Assembly: GCA_943735955.1 (NCBI GenBank)
Contig: OX030956.1
Span: 10,748,445 to 10,812,444 of the forward strand
Origin: Piscicola geometra
Lineage: Eukaryota; Annelida; Clitellata; Hirudinida; Piscicolidae
Direction of reading: 5' to 3'
Length of the DNA stretch: 64,000 nucleotides
Positions 52,461-64,000 of this stretch are shown here, one piece after another. Each line of letters opens with the position of its first letter. Within the stretch, counting starts at the first letter, position 1. Position numbers and translations under genes: made by a program. A model generated the notes under the pieces. It did not search any database and had not been told where the DNA came from. It worked only from the letters and a program-made list of their open reading frames with translations.

Positions 52461-53288
52461 GTCCATTGTGAGTCAACTATTTAAAATCTTTATTCTTAGA
52501 AATCTCTTTTTTTATAAAATAATTTTTATGAGAAATAGGAGTAAAAAAAAGAAGTTCTCTAAGCAGGAAACTATTTACCAAACATGCACCACAAACACCA
52601 TTAAATAAGCTGCTCCTGTACATATAGAGTTTCCATTCATTTCAAAAAAGAAAATATATAAAAAGTAGAAGACAATTGAATTACTAAAAAGATTTTCAAA
52701 TACATAAAAATAAGAATAAAAAAAACATTAAATCTTTGGAGTTTTGTTTGTGAGTAAGAAAATGTTTCAATAGTTACAAATATTTCTTTATCTGAATTTA
52801 TTTTTTAGCAATTTGTTTTTTTTGGAGAAGTTGTCTTTTTGACAAAGTATGTTTTTTAAAGTGGCTTCTTTTTAAAAATCGTGTTCTTTTATGTTATTTG
52901 TCAGAGTAACTAATTTGTTACAACATTTTATTTCTTTTAAAACATTTAAAACTTTTGAAGGTGCCATCAAGAGGCTATTATGGATAGTCTGCCGAGAAAT
53001 CCATGCATAATTTATACATTGTATAATGCGCAAAATTGAAACGTTGAGACGATAAGTTTTACAGTTTTAAATATAATTTATCCTGAAACTTCACGTCTGA
53101 CGCCAGATTAGTCATTTATTTTTCTTCATATTTAAAAAAGAAGGATAAGTCTTCAAGCGGTAATCGAAGAGTTTACAAATGTTTTTGAATAATTTTCAAG
53201 AAATTTTTTAAACATATTTTTTTAAAATAAATTTTTTTCGTTTTTGGAAGAACTTTTATCAATTATTCACAAATGTATAATAAATTGT

Positions 53289-53352
53289 AAAATCAATAAA
53301 TCAATCAATCAAATCAATTTCTATAGCGCTATTTCTTCAAATTCAAGAGCGC
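53289..53352 (-). mobile_element. Dispersed repeat tail (GAGCGCTATAGAAAT...TTGATTGATT), copy 1
   Basis: Minus-strand copy of a repeat also present at 55291-55342 and 61934-61984. All share GAATTTGA, an AGCGCTATAGAAA core and a TTGATTGATT-rich end. This looks like the 3' part of a SINE family. Confidence 0.7.
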
Positions 53353-53532
53353 TGGTAAATGAATTTGTTAAACAGATATGTCTTCAGATCCATACGAAAA
53401 GTAAATAATGATATAGAAGTAGTTAAATAAGGAGGTGATGAGTTTTAAATATATGGACATCTTTAAAGAAGGGTCATCTAAGTGAGGTAATAATTGTCTA
53501 ATACGTCAGTTTTCAATAGATAATAGACATAA

Positions 53533-53810
53533 ACAGTCATGTGAAGAAGATTCGTTCTGACAGTCTGTCCTTCATCTGCAGAGCTCATTTGCCTTGTGAA
53601 GTGAGTAGCCAGTGGATGCTTGCAAGCTGTGCACTGGTGTTTAAATTGAGGCCCTGGCACTTCTTCATAAACACAGTCATGTATTGAAGATTCGTTCTAA
53701 CGGTCTGTCCTTCATCTGCAGAGCTCATCTGCCTTGTAAAGTAGGTAGCCAGTGGGTTCTTGCAAACTGTGCATTAGTGCTCAATTTGAGGCCTTGGCAC
53801 TTCTTCCTTT
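53533..53810. repeat. 140-bp tandem repeat, two copies
   Basis: ACAGTCATGT begins at 53533 and 53673. Both copies contain GTCTGTCCTTCATCTGCAGA, GCCAGTGG and end in GGCACTTCTTC. Divergence is about 10 per cent by eye. Confidence 0.9.
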
Positions 53811-55290
53811 TAAAATAAGTTTTTATTGTAGTCCGTTAGACAGTTATTGGTTGAAGATTTTAAAATAATATAATCTTTGTTGATGAATTGTTACTTACGG
53901 CTCTAAGTAGGGCTGTCAAGCGACATTCCAATTCCATTTGTAAAATCAATCTAATGATGCATTCTAAAAACCACAAGCTGAAATTATTTTTGGAACTAGG
54001 TCTCCAGGAAACCAGCCCATTGGCTAAAGATTGAATGGATGGATGGACACTTCTATTAATATTTTCTTTTTGGGAAAATTGAAATTTTAGTTATATTACT
54101 CATAAAAATCAAGTATTTATATTGCGCAGTTTCGTTCTTACACGGGTTTTAACATATCTATTTTGTTTTATGATGAAACATAATACATCCAATATTCAAA
54201 CATTTATTCTATAAAGTTCACAAGTTTTAAATATATACTTTTCTTCTGAATATCAAACTCAAGTTAATATTGTTCTTTTACTTTTTGTGAATCTAAAGTT
54301 TTTTGTGTGACCCCAAGCGAATAAAAAATTTCTAAATAATTTTAAAATAGGAGCATGAAAGGAGCTATTATTTTTTCAACTTCTAAACATTCGTTCTATT
54401 CACTAAACAAATTTAATGATACGACAGCAATAGTTCTAAAGACACAGTCTTTAGTTTTTTTATAAAAACATTTTAACGATTTTTTCAGATTTAATACATG
54501 CAAATGGAGTTGATTTCATTTATTGTTTAGATAAACGGGTTCCCTTCCTAAGCAAAACCGTTCGAGATTTTCTTTTCTTTATTCCTGCTTTTTGACTACA
54601 AGTCATGTTTATCTACTTTCTGGAGCCTCTAAGGCAATTATTTGAAAGATTTTTTATTATTTAAAAATAATTTCAGCGCAGTCTAATAAATCCCATCCAA
54701 GAAGGAAATTGCACGCCAAGTACGCAGCAGTTCCACCATTGCGTGCCTGCCCCACCCACAAGTGGCCCATCTGGTACATTAATCTATCACGTGTGGACCT
54801 TTTTAGCTTTTACTTTTTCAATTTGATTTTATTTGTTGGTGAAATAATTGATTTAAAAACATAAAAGTTGCATTTGAATTATATATATTTTTTGACAAGA
54901 GAATGTGAGTAAAAATTTGATGAAAGGTTTATAAGTACTAAGAGTTTGTAGACCAGATGGTTTTGCGTAAAAATAAAAATAGAATTTGGTATTGAAATAT
55001 AAATATATATATAAACTATTGAGTAAAGGAAGCTTTTAACGAGATTTTTCTATTAAAAAGCTCTATTTTGAAATCTTAAGCAAAAAATTTTAGCATGTAT
55101 TTTTATATCAAGACAAACCTCCAGAATATATATTGTTTAAACGAGCATTTTTTGTTTAAAAAAACATTGCACGTTTAAAAATGCGTACTTTATTAGAAAT
55201 GCGCACTTTTCGAAACTTTTTGGATACTCGAGTCCTGAGATTTAGAGCCGATGTCATTTCTAATATAAACTTCAATTCAAAAGTTTAAAA

Positions 55291-55342
55291 GAATTTGAGA
55301 AAGAGCGCTATAGAAACTTATTTGATTGATTTGATTGAATTG
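55291..55342 (+). mobile_element. Dispersed repeat tail, copy 2
   Basis: Contains GAGCGCTATAGAAACTTATT and TTGATTGATTTGATTG; see the copy at 53289. Confidence 0.7.
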
Positions 55343-57194
55343 CTAATTAAAATTTAAATTATTTAAATTAATTAAGTTTCAGTTGCTATCAACGAAAGTT
55401 TTTCTTGCCAAAAATGAAATTATTATTAAAACCCGTTTTTTAATTTAATTAAAATACTTCGGCTGGCATTCCAAGATCCTTTAAACTCATTTGCGCAGCT
55501 ATTTGCAATTACAAGGCTGATTCCATTTCGTAATCTTTATCGATTACCCAGAAATAGTCCGAAAGTCTCAGTGAGATTGCCTTGTGGGCTGAATGAATAG
55601 GAGCAAGAGTTAGATGATCATCCTCTCCTCTTTCGTTTAATATTATGATTTCCAACGTTAGAGGAGCATGCAGATTAAAATGTAGATTGATCTGAACTTA
55701 ATTGAAAAAGACCAATACTTTAGGTATTTCCAAAAAACCTTCAAACCAGAATTTCTCAAAGTTTTAAACGACGCATTTTTTGACAACTTAATAAGGCTTT
55801 CTATCTTAATTTTCTTTGCAAAAGATTTGTCGATTTATTCTACTTAGAGGCTTTTATATTTCAAAAAAAGGTTTTGAGAGAAATCAAAATTATGACTTTT
55901 TATTTTTGCTTAAATGTAATTTTTTGAAAATACGATTTAAATTTTACACAGAACTAGTCATAAGTTTGACAAGATGTTTGGTTCAGACAGGATCCAATAG
56001 GTAAGTCAAGAAGTGTCACAATTTCAAACCTTTGATCTTTTTTACGCCTTCAGCCACCTGAAGAAAGTTTTTGCAAAGTTATTTTCTTAGTCATAAGAAT
56101 CCCTTCTTGATGGCATGTTATCATTATCAATGCAAAAACACCAATGCTTTGACTGCTTTAGTTTAATTCGTCTACAGCTTGATAGCAGGATCTTGAGGGA
56201 GTTATTAATAAAAAACCACTTGAAAGGCGTAGAAATGAAAATTATTTACACCTTATTTTTAAAAGTCTCAAGTGCCTCTCAAGTGCGTCCTCGTAATCGT
56301 CCAACCACCAGTGTCTATGTGTATGTAAAGGACAAATATGGGGCGACAAACGTGGTTTGAGGAAGGCCAACAAATCAAGTCAGAATTCCACACATGTGTG
56401 CGTGAGGCAGGTGCCCCCACACATGACCACGCCTCACATGTATCTTCGTTCAAACCACAGAGATTATATACAATATACACACCAGTTGTCTATATATATA
56501 TAAGCCTTGGACACGGATATTCAAGTTGCATACAAGCGTAAATCCCGTCTGCTCTGAGGAGGCTTTATATAGAGGCAAGCAGACTCAAGAAGACATTTCC
56601 AGATGCTCATTGCGTTGTCTTTCTGGAAATAATTCTGTTACTTTACTGGTTTTGTTGCTACGCAGGTTTCATAGCGACGGATATAAACTCCCTTTACCAT
56701 CCCATCCGTTAGTAATATCAACACATTCCTAACTTTTATATTTTTTCTTATTAAATTTATATTTAAAACTTTTTCTCATTTTTGCCTTTATGCCATCTTC
56801 AAATGAAGAATTCACAAGACATTATATACCTTATTCCACCTTCACTCCATTTAATTCGATATAATTCATGTCGCTCTCGGACCCAAAATGCAATGTAAAC
56901 GCCAAGAAAGAGATCAAAGAGCTTCGAGGCAAAGTTTTTAAGCCTCAAAAGTGCATTTAATCAAGGTGTTTTTAGAGGAATACAGTTCGTAAACAAGGAA
57001 TGTCCTTCTACGCACTCAAACGCACAGTGATTTCCGAGTTCATAATCCCCTCATTTGAGCCTCATCATTTAACTCATATAACAGTTACATAAGAAACCGT
57101 TATTATTTTCCCAGTTCAAACACTGTGCTTAAACTATAGACTGTAAGATGACATTTTTGTCTCGATAACTTAAAAACAAGTGCAAGCGGCGATG

Positions 57195-57300
57195 GTGAAA
57201 GAGTGAAAGACGATGGTGAAATGGTTGAGAACCTGGTCGTTACTCCAGAACTCGTCAGTTTGATTCTTGCCTTCGTCTAGTAGCTAGCGAGGAGAGGACT
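57195..57300 (+). mobile_element. Diverged tRNA-like SINE head
   Basis: ATGGTGAAATGGTTGAGAACC resembles an A box region, and CTCGTCAGTTTGATTCTTGCC a B box (GTTTGATTC for GTTCGAATC) at tRNA spacing. Weaker than the copies at 42 kb. Confidence 0.45.
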
Positions 57301-57537
57301 GTGAAGCGCCCCGTGGAAGTAAGGAGCACAAGAAACAAACACGAGAAGGTGAACGCCCTGTGAACCTGCGTTGGCACAGTGCTTTGATCCAACTGAGATA
57401 TTCCGGGGGAATTCCTCTTTTCTATTGAGATTCAGACAAAGTTATCGAATTCCAAGAGATTACAATAGTTATGATATTTTTTTCAACTTCAGTAATATCA
57501 ATTTTCAAGCTATATATAAAATTTCATGAATAATTTC

Positions 57538-57720
57538 TACCACCACCACTACCACCACCACCCCTACCACCACCACCACTACCACCATCACCACCCCTAC
57601 CACCACCACCACTACCACCACCACCACCCCTACCACCACCACACCCACCACCACCACCATCTTCATCAGCATCATCATCATCATCAGCCTCATCATCATC
57701 AGCATCATCATCATATTGAT
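57538..57720. repeat. (CCA/CTA)n and (CAT)n compound microsatellite
   Basis: CCACCACTACCACCACCAC units pass into ATCATCAT. Open frames on both strands are artefacts. Confidence 0.95.
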
Positions 57721-57819
57721 CCTCAAGACACGATTCTCATAGCACTCTTCTCCAGCATCAATCAGCATTACCTCCATCCATCTAGCAGCCCCTTCCGAAC
57801 CTCCAATCAATTATAGTCC

Positions 57820-58295
57820 TCCAAACCCGTTCCTTCGCTTATCCCCGTGCGCGGAAAATAAATGTTTTATTTATATTTTATTTTCTATAAATTTTGTCTT
57901 TAAAGATAGAAAAGGAGAGGATGATTTAGTCGCCTTCTCAGAAGTCGTGACTCCAAACGCATCTCCCTTGTCTGAGAAGACAACGATTGTTATTCCACTA
58001 TTTAGGAGAAACTATTTATACATTTATTAGTCATTCATTAAAAAAACGATTTATACATTTCTTAGTCAGGCATTAATAAAAACTATTTATACGTTTCTTA
58101 GTCAGACATTACTTACTGCTAGCGTGAAAGCACTCACTAATCTTATGATATTCTTGTTTTGGAAACATCTGACATAGAAGTGAATACTTATTAGAATATT
58201 AACTTCTTTATGCATCCATTGCGTCTTCTTTTTAGATTTTTTTCAAATTGAATTTATTAAAAAAAATAAATTGCTTTATTTTCAAGTCCGAATTT
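57820..58295. other. Upstream region of the kinase gene
   Basis: AT-rich, with three short repeats of AACTATTTATACATTT(C/A)TTAGTCA (58010-58110). No exon is seen. Confidence 0.5.
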
Positions 58296-58299
58296 TTTC

Positions 58300-58307
58300 T
58301 ATATAAG
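58300..58307 (+). promoter_or_regulatory. TATA box of the kinase gene
   Basis: TATATAAG is followed by a pyrimidine-rich CTCCCACTCCTC stretch about 30 nt downstream and by the first ATG about 110 nt downstream, a standard core-promoter spacing. Confidence 0.55.
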
Positions 58308-58413
58308 CCGAGCTTGGGGCTTATCTCCCACTCCTCATCCCACAAGCATGCATCCATCCATTCATTGAGACTTGCACAACCCCAGTTATCTCTCCTCGCC
58401 TCCCACAGAGACG

Positions 58414-61400
58414 ATGGCTTCAAAGCTGGACGTGAGAGTGGCTTCCTCGGTGAAGAAGGGCTCTCAGTTGTTGAGTGGAATCAAAACCAAACTCCTCAAG
58501 AGCCCCGCCAGCAAGAACTCAGAGATTTGTGAGTCTTTTCAACATTTACGTCAAAAACTTCAAAGATTTGGGGAAATTTCTTTCTATTTATTGTTTATTG
58601 ATCTTGAATAGCGCCTGGGAATCTGCGTTCCAGGCTACGACCGCGCTGCATGCTCGAGTGCTTGTTTTTGTGAATGATTTCCGAATTTACGACTTTTCCA
58701 CTTCCCACCAAAACCCTCGAACCGCTATCTGTCGCGTGTGGCGTTTGATCTCTGAAATTATAAGTTTTGCCGCGGGCTGCGAAGTCAAACAAAACCCGAA
58801 GTGTCTGCCGGCATTTTCGACGCTTTACGACCTCAATTAACTCTCACCCATCCGAGATTTACTCGTCGGCCTTTTAGATGAGGTCTTTTGAGGCAGTATG
58901 CTGTGTGGGGAGGTGTTGATGGGGGGGGAGTGTTGATGGGGTAGGGGGTGTTGATGGGGGGGGGGGTGTTGATGGGGGGGGGGGGGGTGTTGATGGGGGG
59001 GGGGGGAAGGGGGGAAGGAGGGTTATTTAATGGAGGAAATGCATCGACAACAACTTTATCTCCCTGCGCTGGAAGGCACTTTAGAACTCTCTTCAAGCCG
59101 ACTGTCATGATAATAGTTGCAACAATTTTAAAAAACAATTTTTTAATGTTTTTGCAGGAAATAAAGTTTTTCTGCATTGAAAACTCGAGCTTCCTGTTTT
59201 GGTTAAATCAATATCACCTCTCCATATCTAAAGAACCGAAAAGTCGGAATTTAAATCGCAAAGTTGAAAGACGCAGGAGGGTGCAAGCGGCGGGAAACAC
59301 GATCACCTGCAGGCCTGTAATCCGCTAACAATGTGATTCCGCTTCCCACTTCATGCACGCTGGTGCTGGCGCTTAGGGAGTGTGAGGGCATAACGAGACA
59401 TGTCGAAGTGTGGTTTGATTAGAGGTTTACGGAGTTTTTTAACATTTAAATCAATTGTGCATGGTAGGCCGTTTTGTAATTAGTTTTAATGTCCTGTATT
59501 GTTTTGTTTTGTGTTTTATTATATTGTATTGTTTTGTTTTGTGTTTTATTATATTGTATTGTATTGTTTTGTGTTTTATTATATTGTTTTGTATTATATG
59601 GTATTGTATTGTATTAAATGTTATTGTATTGTACATACTGTATTGTATTTCATTTTATAAAATAGACTCGATTATTAAGTTACGCAACGGTCTCGAGCAT
59701 GCATCACAATAAAAGGGGAAGGTATCCGTTGTTTGGAGTTGTTGAACTGACATTGCCTACTTTTTCTCTATTTTACAAATGCATTTTTAACTTTTGTGGT
59801 ATAGCCCTAGTCGTATAAAAATGTATATTTTGATATAAATATGTATAATATACAATGTAAAATATACAATGTATAATATACAATGTATAATATACAATGT
59901 ATAATATACAATGTATAATATACAATGTATAATATACAATGTATAATATACAATGTATAATATACAATGTATAATATACAATGTATAATATACAATGTAT
60001 AATATACAATGTATAATATACAATGTATAATATACAATGTATAATATACAATGTATAATATACAATGTATAATATACAATGTATAATATACAATGTATAA
60101 TATACAATGTATAATATACAATGTAAAATATACAATGTATAATATACAATGTATAATATCAATGTATAATATACAATGTATAATATACAATGTAAAATAT
60201 ACAATGTATAATATACAATGTATAATATACAATGTAAAGTATACAATTTATAATATACAATGATATGATACACAATGTAAAATATACAATGTATATCATA
60301 CAATGTATATGGTCCTAACACTTCCAAGAGCTGATAAAAAGCCTCTAAAAGATTAATCAAGGCCTTTTTATAGAGTATTTCTATTTCCGAATATTTATTG
60401 TTATGAAATTTTTTATTTATTTATTTTGATTTTATTTTTTTATGAGATGAAAATGCAATTTTCTTGTCGAAATATATTTTTTAAACAGACTCACAACTTC
60501 CACGAAAAACACCCGAGAAGTATCACCAGACAGACTTTTAAATGGAAAAGGAAATTTGAGCAACCATAAATTCACACAACTTAGCGTTTTGAAAACCTTG
60601 AATGAGTTTTTTGAGATTTAATTGTTTTTACTTTGTTAAAATACATTTTTCAGTTTTCTATAACAAATTAGTTTTCGTAACTTCAATCTATAAATCTTAA
60701 AAAACTAATGAAGTTTTAACAATAGGGAAACCGTGTTCAAAAGTAAATTTTAATCTTTAAAATGTTTGAACAATAATTTTTGATAAAACAGTAAAATTAA
60801 ATAAATTGCTAGTTTAGGTGTAATACGCAAAATAATATAAATGTGATACTCAGCCGATGAAAGTATACGTTTACATAATATTTGCAACATTGTTTTTTCA
60901 TCCGGCCTTTTTCAAATACGAAAAAAGTTGCAAGCAGGTCATAAAGCTGTGATCTATCGTGGTCTCGCAAGGTTTTGCATAGTCGAAACTGCAGTAACAC
61001 AGTGTATAAGTTGTTCAGAAAAATATAAAATTAAAAAAACAGCGCTAAAGAGGCAATCAAAGTGCAAAAGTAACTGACGCCCGCCCAAGGCTCAACTGCC
61101 TGCAATGAGATGGAATGGTTCGTCGAAAGGTTGCTCGACTGGAAAAGAATAATCATCATCACCATCATCTTAGCATCATCATCATCACCTCAAGGTTGCT
61201 GAGAAAAACCTGGTGCGAGGATAAATCGTATTTTTAGCAAAAACATTTTAATGTTTTGCTGTAAAAAATGATTATAATAAAGATAAAATAATTCTCAGAA
61301 TAGGTTTCATCCTTCACAACAGTAATTGTCCCGAAACAAAAATGTTTTTATAGATTTTTTCGCTTCGTAAATACTGAAAAGAAGATGTATTTATAGAGTT

Positions 61401-62108
61401 TCCTGCATCCAGAACGAGTTTCAAATCTGGATCGAGACTACAGTCATCGGCCCACAGGGGCTGATTGAAGCGACGGATAAGAGTCTAAAGCCATCGTAAA
61501 GCAACAGCATCCTCATCATAAGACACGCCACTCAAATTTTACATCAAGATTTTCATATTATTTAATGGGAAGACTTCCGTCGAATCATAAAGAGCGCGTA
61601 AACAATAAAGCGAGAATTTAAAATTCTTTTGCATTTATTTTAGTTCTTAATAAAGTTTGCACTTGGAGCAACTCATGGTAGCTTATGTTTCCATGGCAGT
61701 TGTGCTTTCCACTTCCTTTCTACTCGGAAACCTTGAAGAGCAATCAAGGGAAGCTTTCCTTGCGTAATTGCCTGGGAAGATGATCTCTCATTCGGGCATC
61801 TGGCTGACTCATCTGGAGATAGAAAAATACGCCGGCAGCTTTGGTGCAGCACCTGCGTGCTTGCAGAAGAGTTTGAAAGCTTTACTTTATCGCCATGTGT
61901 TTTTAAAGTATGTTTAGATTATTATGAAGCGGTCTTGAATTTGAGGAAAGAGCGCTATAGAAATTTATTTGATCGATTGATTATAGGAAATGTTGTGAGG
62001 GTAAAAAGATAATGAAACTGAAGTAGAGGATATGATGGTGGTGATGATGATGATGATGATGATGGAGAGGCTGAAAAGTGATGGTGTTGTTGATGATGAA
62101 GATGATGG

Positions 62109-62191
<83 letters not shown>

Positions 62192-62224
62192 AGGCTGAAA
62201 AGTGATGGTGTTGTTGATGATGAA

Positions 62225-62318
<94 letters not shown>

Positions 62319-62377
62319 AGGCTGAAAAGTGATGGTGTTGTTGATGGTGAAGATGATGTTGATGGTGAAGATGATGG

Positions 62378-62408
<31 letters not shown>

Positions 62409-64000
62409 ATCCATTTAAAGATCACTCAATGCCTTAAAAAAAAAAATTGATACGTTTTAATTACGATAATAACAATTGCAATAATAACAATAAAAAAAAT
62501 AAAAATAACAATAATAATACTTTTTTATTATCATCATCATCATCATCATCATCGTCATCATAATCATCATCATCATCATTCTAAGTTTTAACTGATGAAT
62601 AATTCAAAGGAATCGCAAACCCATCACCACGCAGACAAGATCATGCTGCAGCAAATGACTGAGGCTTTTGAAAGGAGTTACGGAAAGAACAAGAAGGTAA
62701 TTGATTTATTTATTCTCCCAACCTTCATTTTTGTATTTTTTTTATAGTTTATTTTTGTAGTCAAGCATACCCTGGATGGCATTCCAAGGTTATTTTGAGG
62801 CGTGTGATTCACGGAGGAACTCTTTGTTTTGCTTCGCAGTCTTGCAAAAATTGCACTTGGAGAATCGTTGGAGGTAAAAAGACTTGACTTGCCGTCTATT
62901 ACTCAGCTGTGCTTTTTGAGTAGTCTGCGATGTTTCTCTTGCCTTCAAAACGAATAGAAATTAATTTTAATAAATGTTTCATGTCTATGTTATTTATTAT
63001 TTGGTTTTTGCCACCCTTCATACTCATCTGTTTGTGAATTTAAAAAAATATATGTTGTGGCTACTAATCTTGTGTTTTAGTTCACTTTCCAACGCCCATC
63101 TGCCTCTTTCTGAATTTTAAAATTTCATTTTCCAGGCAGAAGACATGACGGTTGATGAGTTTGAGCTGATGAAAACAGTGGGCACAGGCTCGTTTGGGGT
63201 GGTTCTGCTGGCGAAGAAACGAAAAAGTGATGATGTTCATGCCATCAAAATCCTCAACAAAAAATCGGTGAGTTTGTGTCGGTAGGAGGGGGTTGGTTCC
63301 GATCAAAATGTGGAATGGTGGGCAGGCTATTAGAAGGATCCATAGATGGTTGTTTCCGAATGTCTAAGATTCAGGAAAAACGACTGAAGAAGCAAACTCC
63401 GTTCACGACTATAAAAAAAGCAAAATTGAATAATTTTATTACTTAGTTATTCAAAGATGAAAAGGAATATATAAAATATTTATTACTTGAAACAAGGTTA
63501 AAAATCAGGTCTCGATGCTTGAGTCTTGAGAGCGTAATCATCAAACAAGATGTTACTTGCAAGACCATTATCGAGCAATTGCAATATCGTGTATGAGGCA
63601 GATAACATAAAAGACCTCTCCATTTGCGTTCTTTTCGTTTTCTTTCCATTAACTTTTTATTTCTTCTTAAACAAAGTATTTAAAATTAAAAATTAAAATT
63701 AAGTGAAAAATATAAAGAAAATAGACCTTCAATCTCGTAAATAGTTTTCGAGGCCTGATAAAACTGAATCAAAGACAAACGATGTTGCTTTCAAGTGTCT
63801 CCAGAGGGCGACCATGGTCCATGACGTCGTCTTGAGAAGTCATTTAATTCTCTTTTTCAAAATGAGGATTTTGAAGTTTATATTTATTAATAATTTATTA
63901 AAATATAAATTGTTTTTTTAATACTTAGAAAACTACTTAGAAGATTCAATTTCCGGGAGAGATTATCGGATAAGATTCGAGTGGTGATGGAGAAGAAGAT
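58414..64000 (+). CDS. PKA-like AGC-family protein kinase, 5' part (continues beyond window)
   Basis: Proposed exons are 58414-58528, 62635-62696, 63136-63267 and probably 63960-64000. The third reads MTVDEFELMKTVGTGSFG (glycine loop, GTGSFG as in PKA), then VVLLAKK and HAIKIL with the ATP-binding Lys. This corresponds to subdomains I-II of PKA/AGC kinases. Exon 1 encodes a basic N-terminus, MASKLDVRVASS to SKNSEI, downstream of a TATA box. Its phase-1 donor (ATTT|GTGAGT) fits the acceptor CACGCAG at 62634, giving IYKIMLQQMTEAF. The alternative is an in-frame ATG at 62595. The last, tentative exon (RLSDKIRVVMEKK) fits the region between KIL and the alphaC Glu. The kinase core is cut off by the window, so subfamily and activity cannot be judged. 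Confidence is high for exon 3, moderate for the others. Confidence 0.75.
58915..59030. repeat. GTTGATGGGGGGGG repeat with G runs
   Basis: Six to seven units of GTGTTGATGGGG with G runs of 7-12, in intron 1 of the kinase gene. Confidence 0.9.
59485..59650. repeat. TTTTATTATATTGTATTG repeat
   Basis: Irregular units of TATTGTTTTGTTTTGTGTTT in kinase intron 1. Confidence 0.9.
59842..60308. repeat. 14-bp satellite AATATACAATGTAT
   Basis: Roughly 32 units of AATATACAATGTAT, almost uniform in the centre and variable at the 3' end. Each unit is a near-palindrome (TATACA-ATGTATA). The 14-bp period leaves all three minus-strand frames open, reading YIVYYTLYIIHCIL; these are artefacts. Confidence 0.97.
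60310..61930. other. Kinase intron 1, unique AT-rich part
   Basis: No exon or repeat family is recognised apart from a small (ATC)n at 61152-61190. Confidence 0.5.
61934..61984 (+). mobile_element. Dispersed repeat tail, copy 3
   Basis: Contains TTGAATTTGAGGAAAG, GAGCGCTATAGAAATTTATT and TTGATCGATTGATT; same family as 53289 and 55291. Confidence 0.7.
62036..62410. repeat. (GAT)n with higher-order 124-bp repeat
   Basis: A unique spacer, GGAGAGGCTGAAAAGTGATG plus GTGTTGTTGATG, recurs at about 62064, 62188 and 62312, separated by (GAT)n of about 25-30 units. The compound unit of about 124 bp is therefore tandemly amplified three times. Confidence 0.95.
62531..62580. repeat. (ATC)n before the kinase exon 2 acceptor region
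   Basis: CATCATCATC with GTC interruptions, about 50 nt upstream of the proposed kinase exon 2. Confidence 0.9.
63268..63959. other. Kinase intron 3
   Basis: AT-rich, no exon recognised. CATGACGTCGTC at 63820-63831 is a CRE-like near match of no clear meaning. Confidence 0.4.

Larger units (their letters stand above)
52470..57180. other. Gene-free stretch
   Basis: AT-rich DNA holding a 140-bp tandem repeat and two copies of a dispersed repeat (listed separately). 56280-56720 is less AT-rich, with TATA-like strings at about 56490-56502 and 56568-56575 and an inverted repeat GTGAGGC/GCCTCAC (56402-56448), but no exon can be supported. Confidence 0.5.

Noticed and set aside
59773..60360. 195-codon YIVYYTLYIIHCIL frame
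   Set aside because: The 14-bp satellite keeps all three frames open; not a gene.
61955..62425. Poly-Ser/His/Ile frames on the minus strand
   Set aside because: (GAT)n repeat artefacts.
36900..64000. CRISPR arrays, bacterial operons or integrated virus
   Set aside because: Repeats are short tandem satellites without spacers. Genes are split by spliceosomal introns, and no viral polymerase, capsid or integrase sequence was seen.

Overview
This is nuclear DNA from an animal. Genes are split by many short GT-AG introns, intergenic DNA is AT-rich, polyadenylation signals and TATA boxes are present, and simple repeats are very abundant. The proteins recognised are animal or general eukaryotic: midasin, tubulin cofactor A, a leucine-rich-repeat/FN3 receptor, a rhodopsin-class GPCR of the sex-peptide/MIP receptor family, and a PKA-like AGC kinase. 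The GPCR family is best known from protostomes, so a protostome invertebrate is the best guess. I cannot place it further from the sequence alone.

Layout: (1) 1-2487 is non-coding and repeat-rich: a possible hAT-type transposon end, an (ATCC)n tract and a 130-bp tandem repeat. (2) 2488-31274 (+) holds midasin (MDN1/Rea1), reconstructed here as about 62 exons from AAA1 to the C-terminal MIDAS domain. The roughly 300 N-terminal residues expected upstream of AAA1 were not found. (3) 31695-34109 (-) is a single-exon LRR/FN3 transmembrane receptor, tail-to-tail with midasin. (4) 35865-36862 (-) is a complete four-exon TBCA gene. (5) 36863-49737 is mostly gene-free, with a 305-bp duplication, tRNA-like SINE copies and microsatellites. 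(6) 49758-52206 (+) is the GPCR, for which two different in-frame splice products can be read. (7) 52207-58300 is gene-poor DNA with dispersed repeats. (8) 58414 to the window end (+) is the 5' part of a PKA-like kinase, with a large repeat-filled first intron.

The genes belong to unrelated pathways (60S ribosome maturation, tubulin folding, adhesion or signalling, peptide reception, kinase signalling), and nothing suggests an operon or a functional cluster. The most distinctive features are the relation between repeats and splice sites in midasin and the two-form GPCR. Several midasin introns begin with minisatellites that contain copies of the adjoining exon end and 5' splice site. The last intron has a duplicated in-frame 3' splice site. 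Many acceptors sit directly after CAT/CAC repeats.
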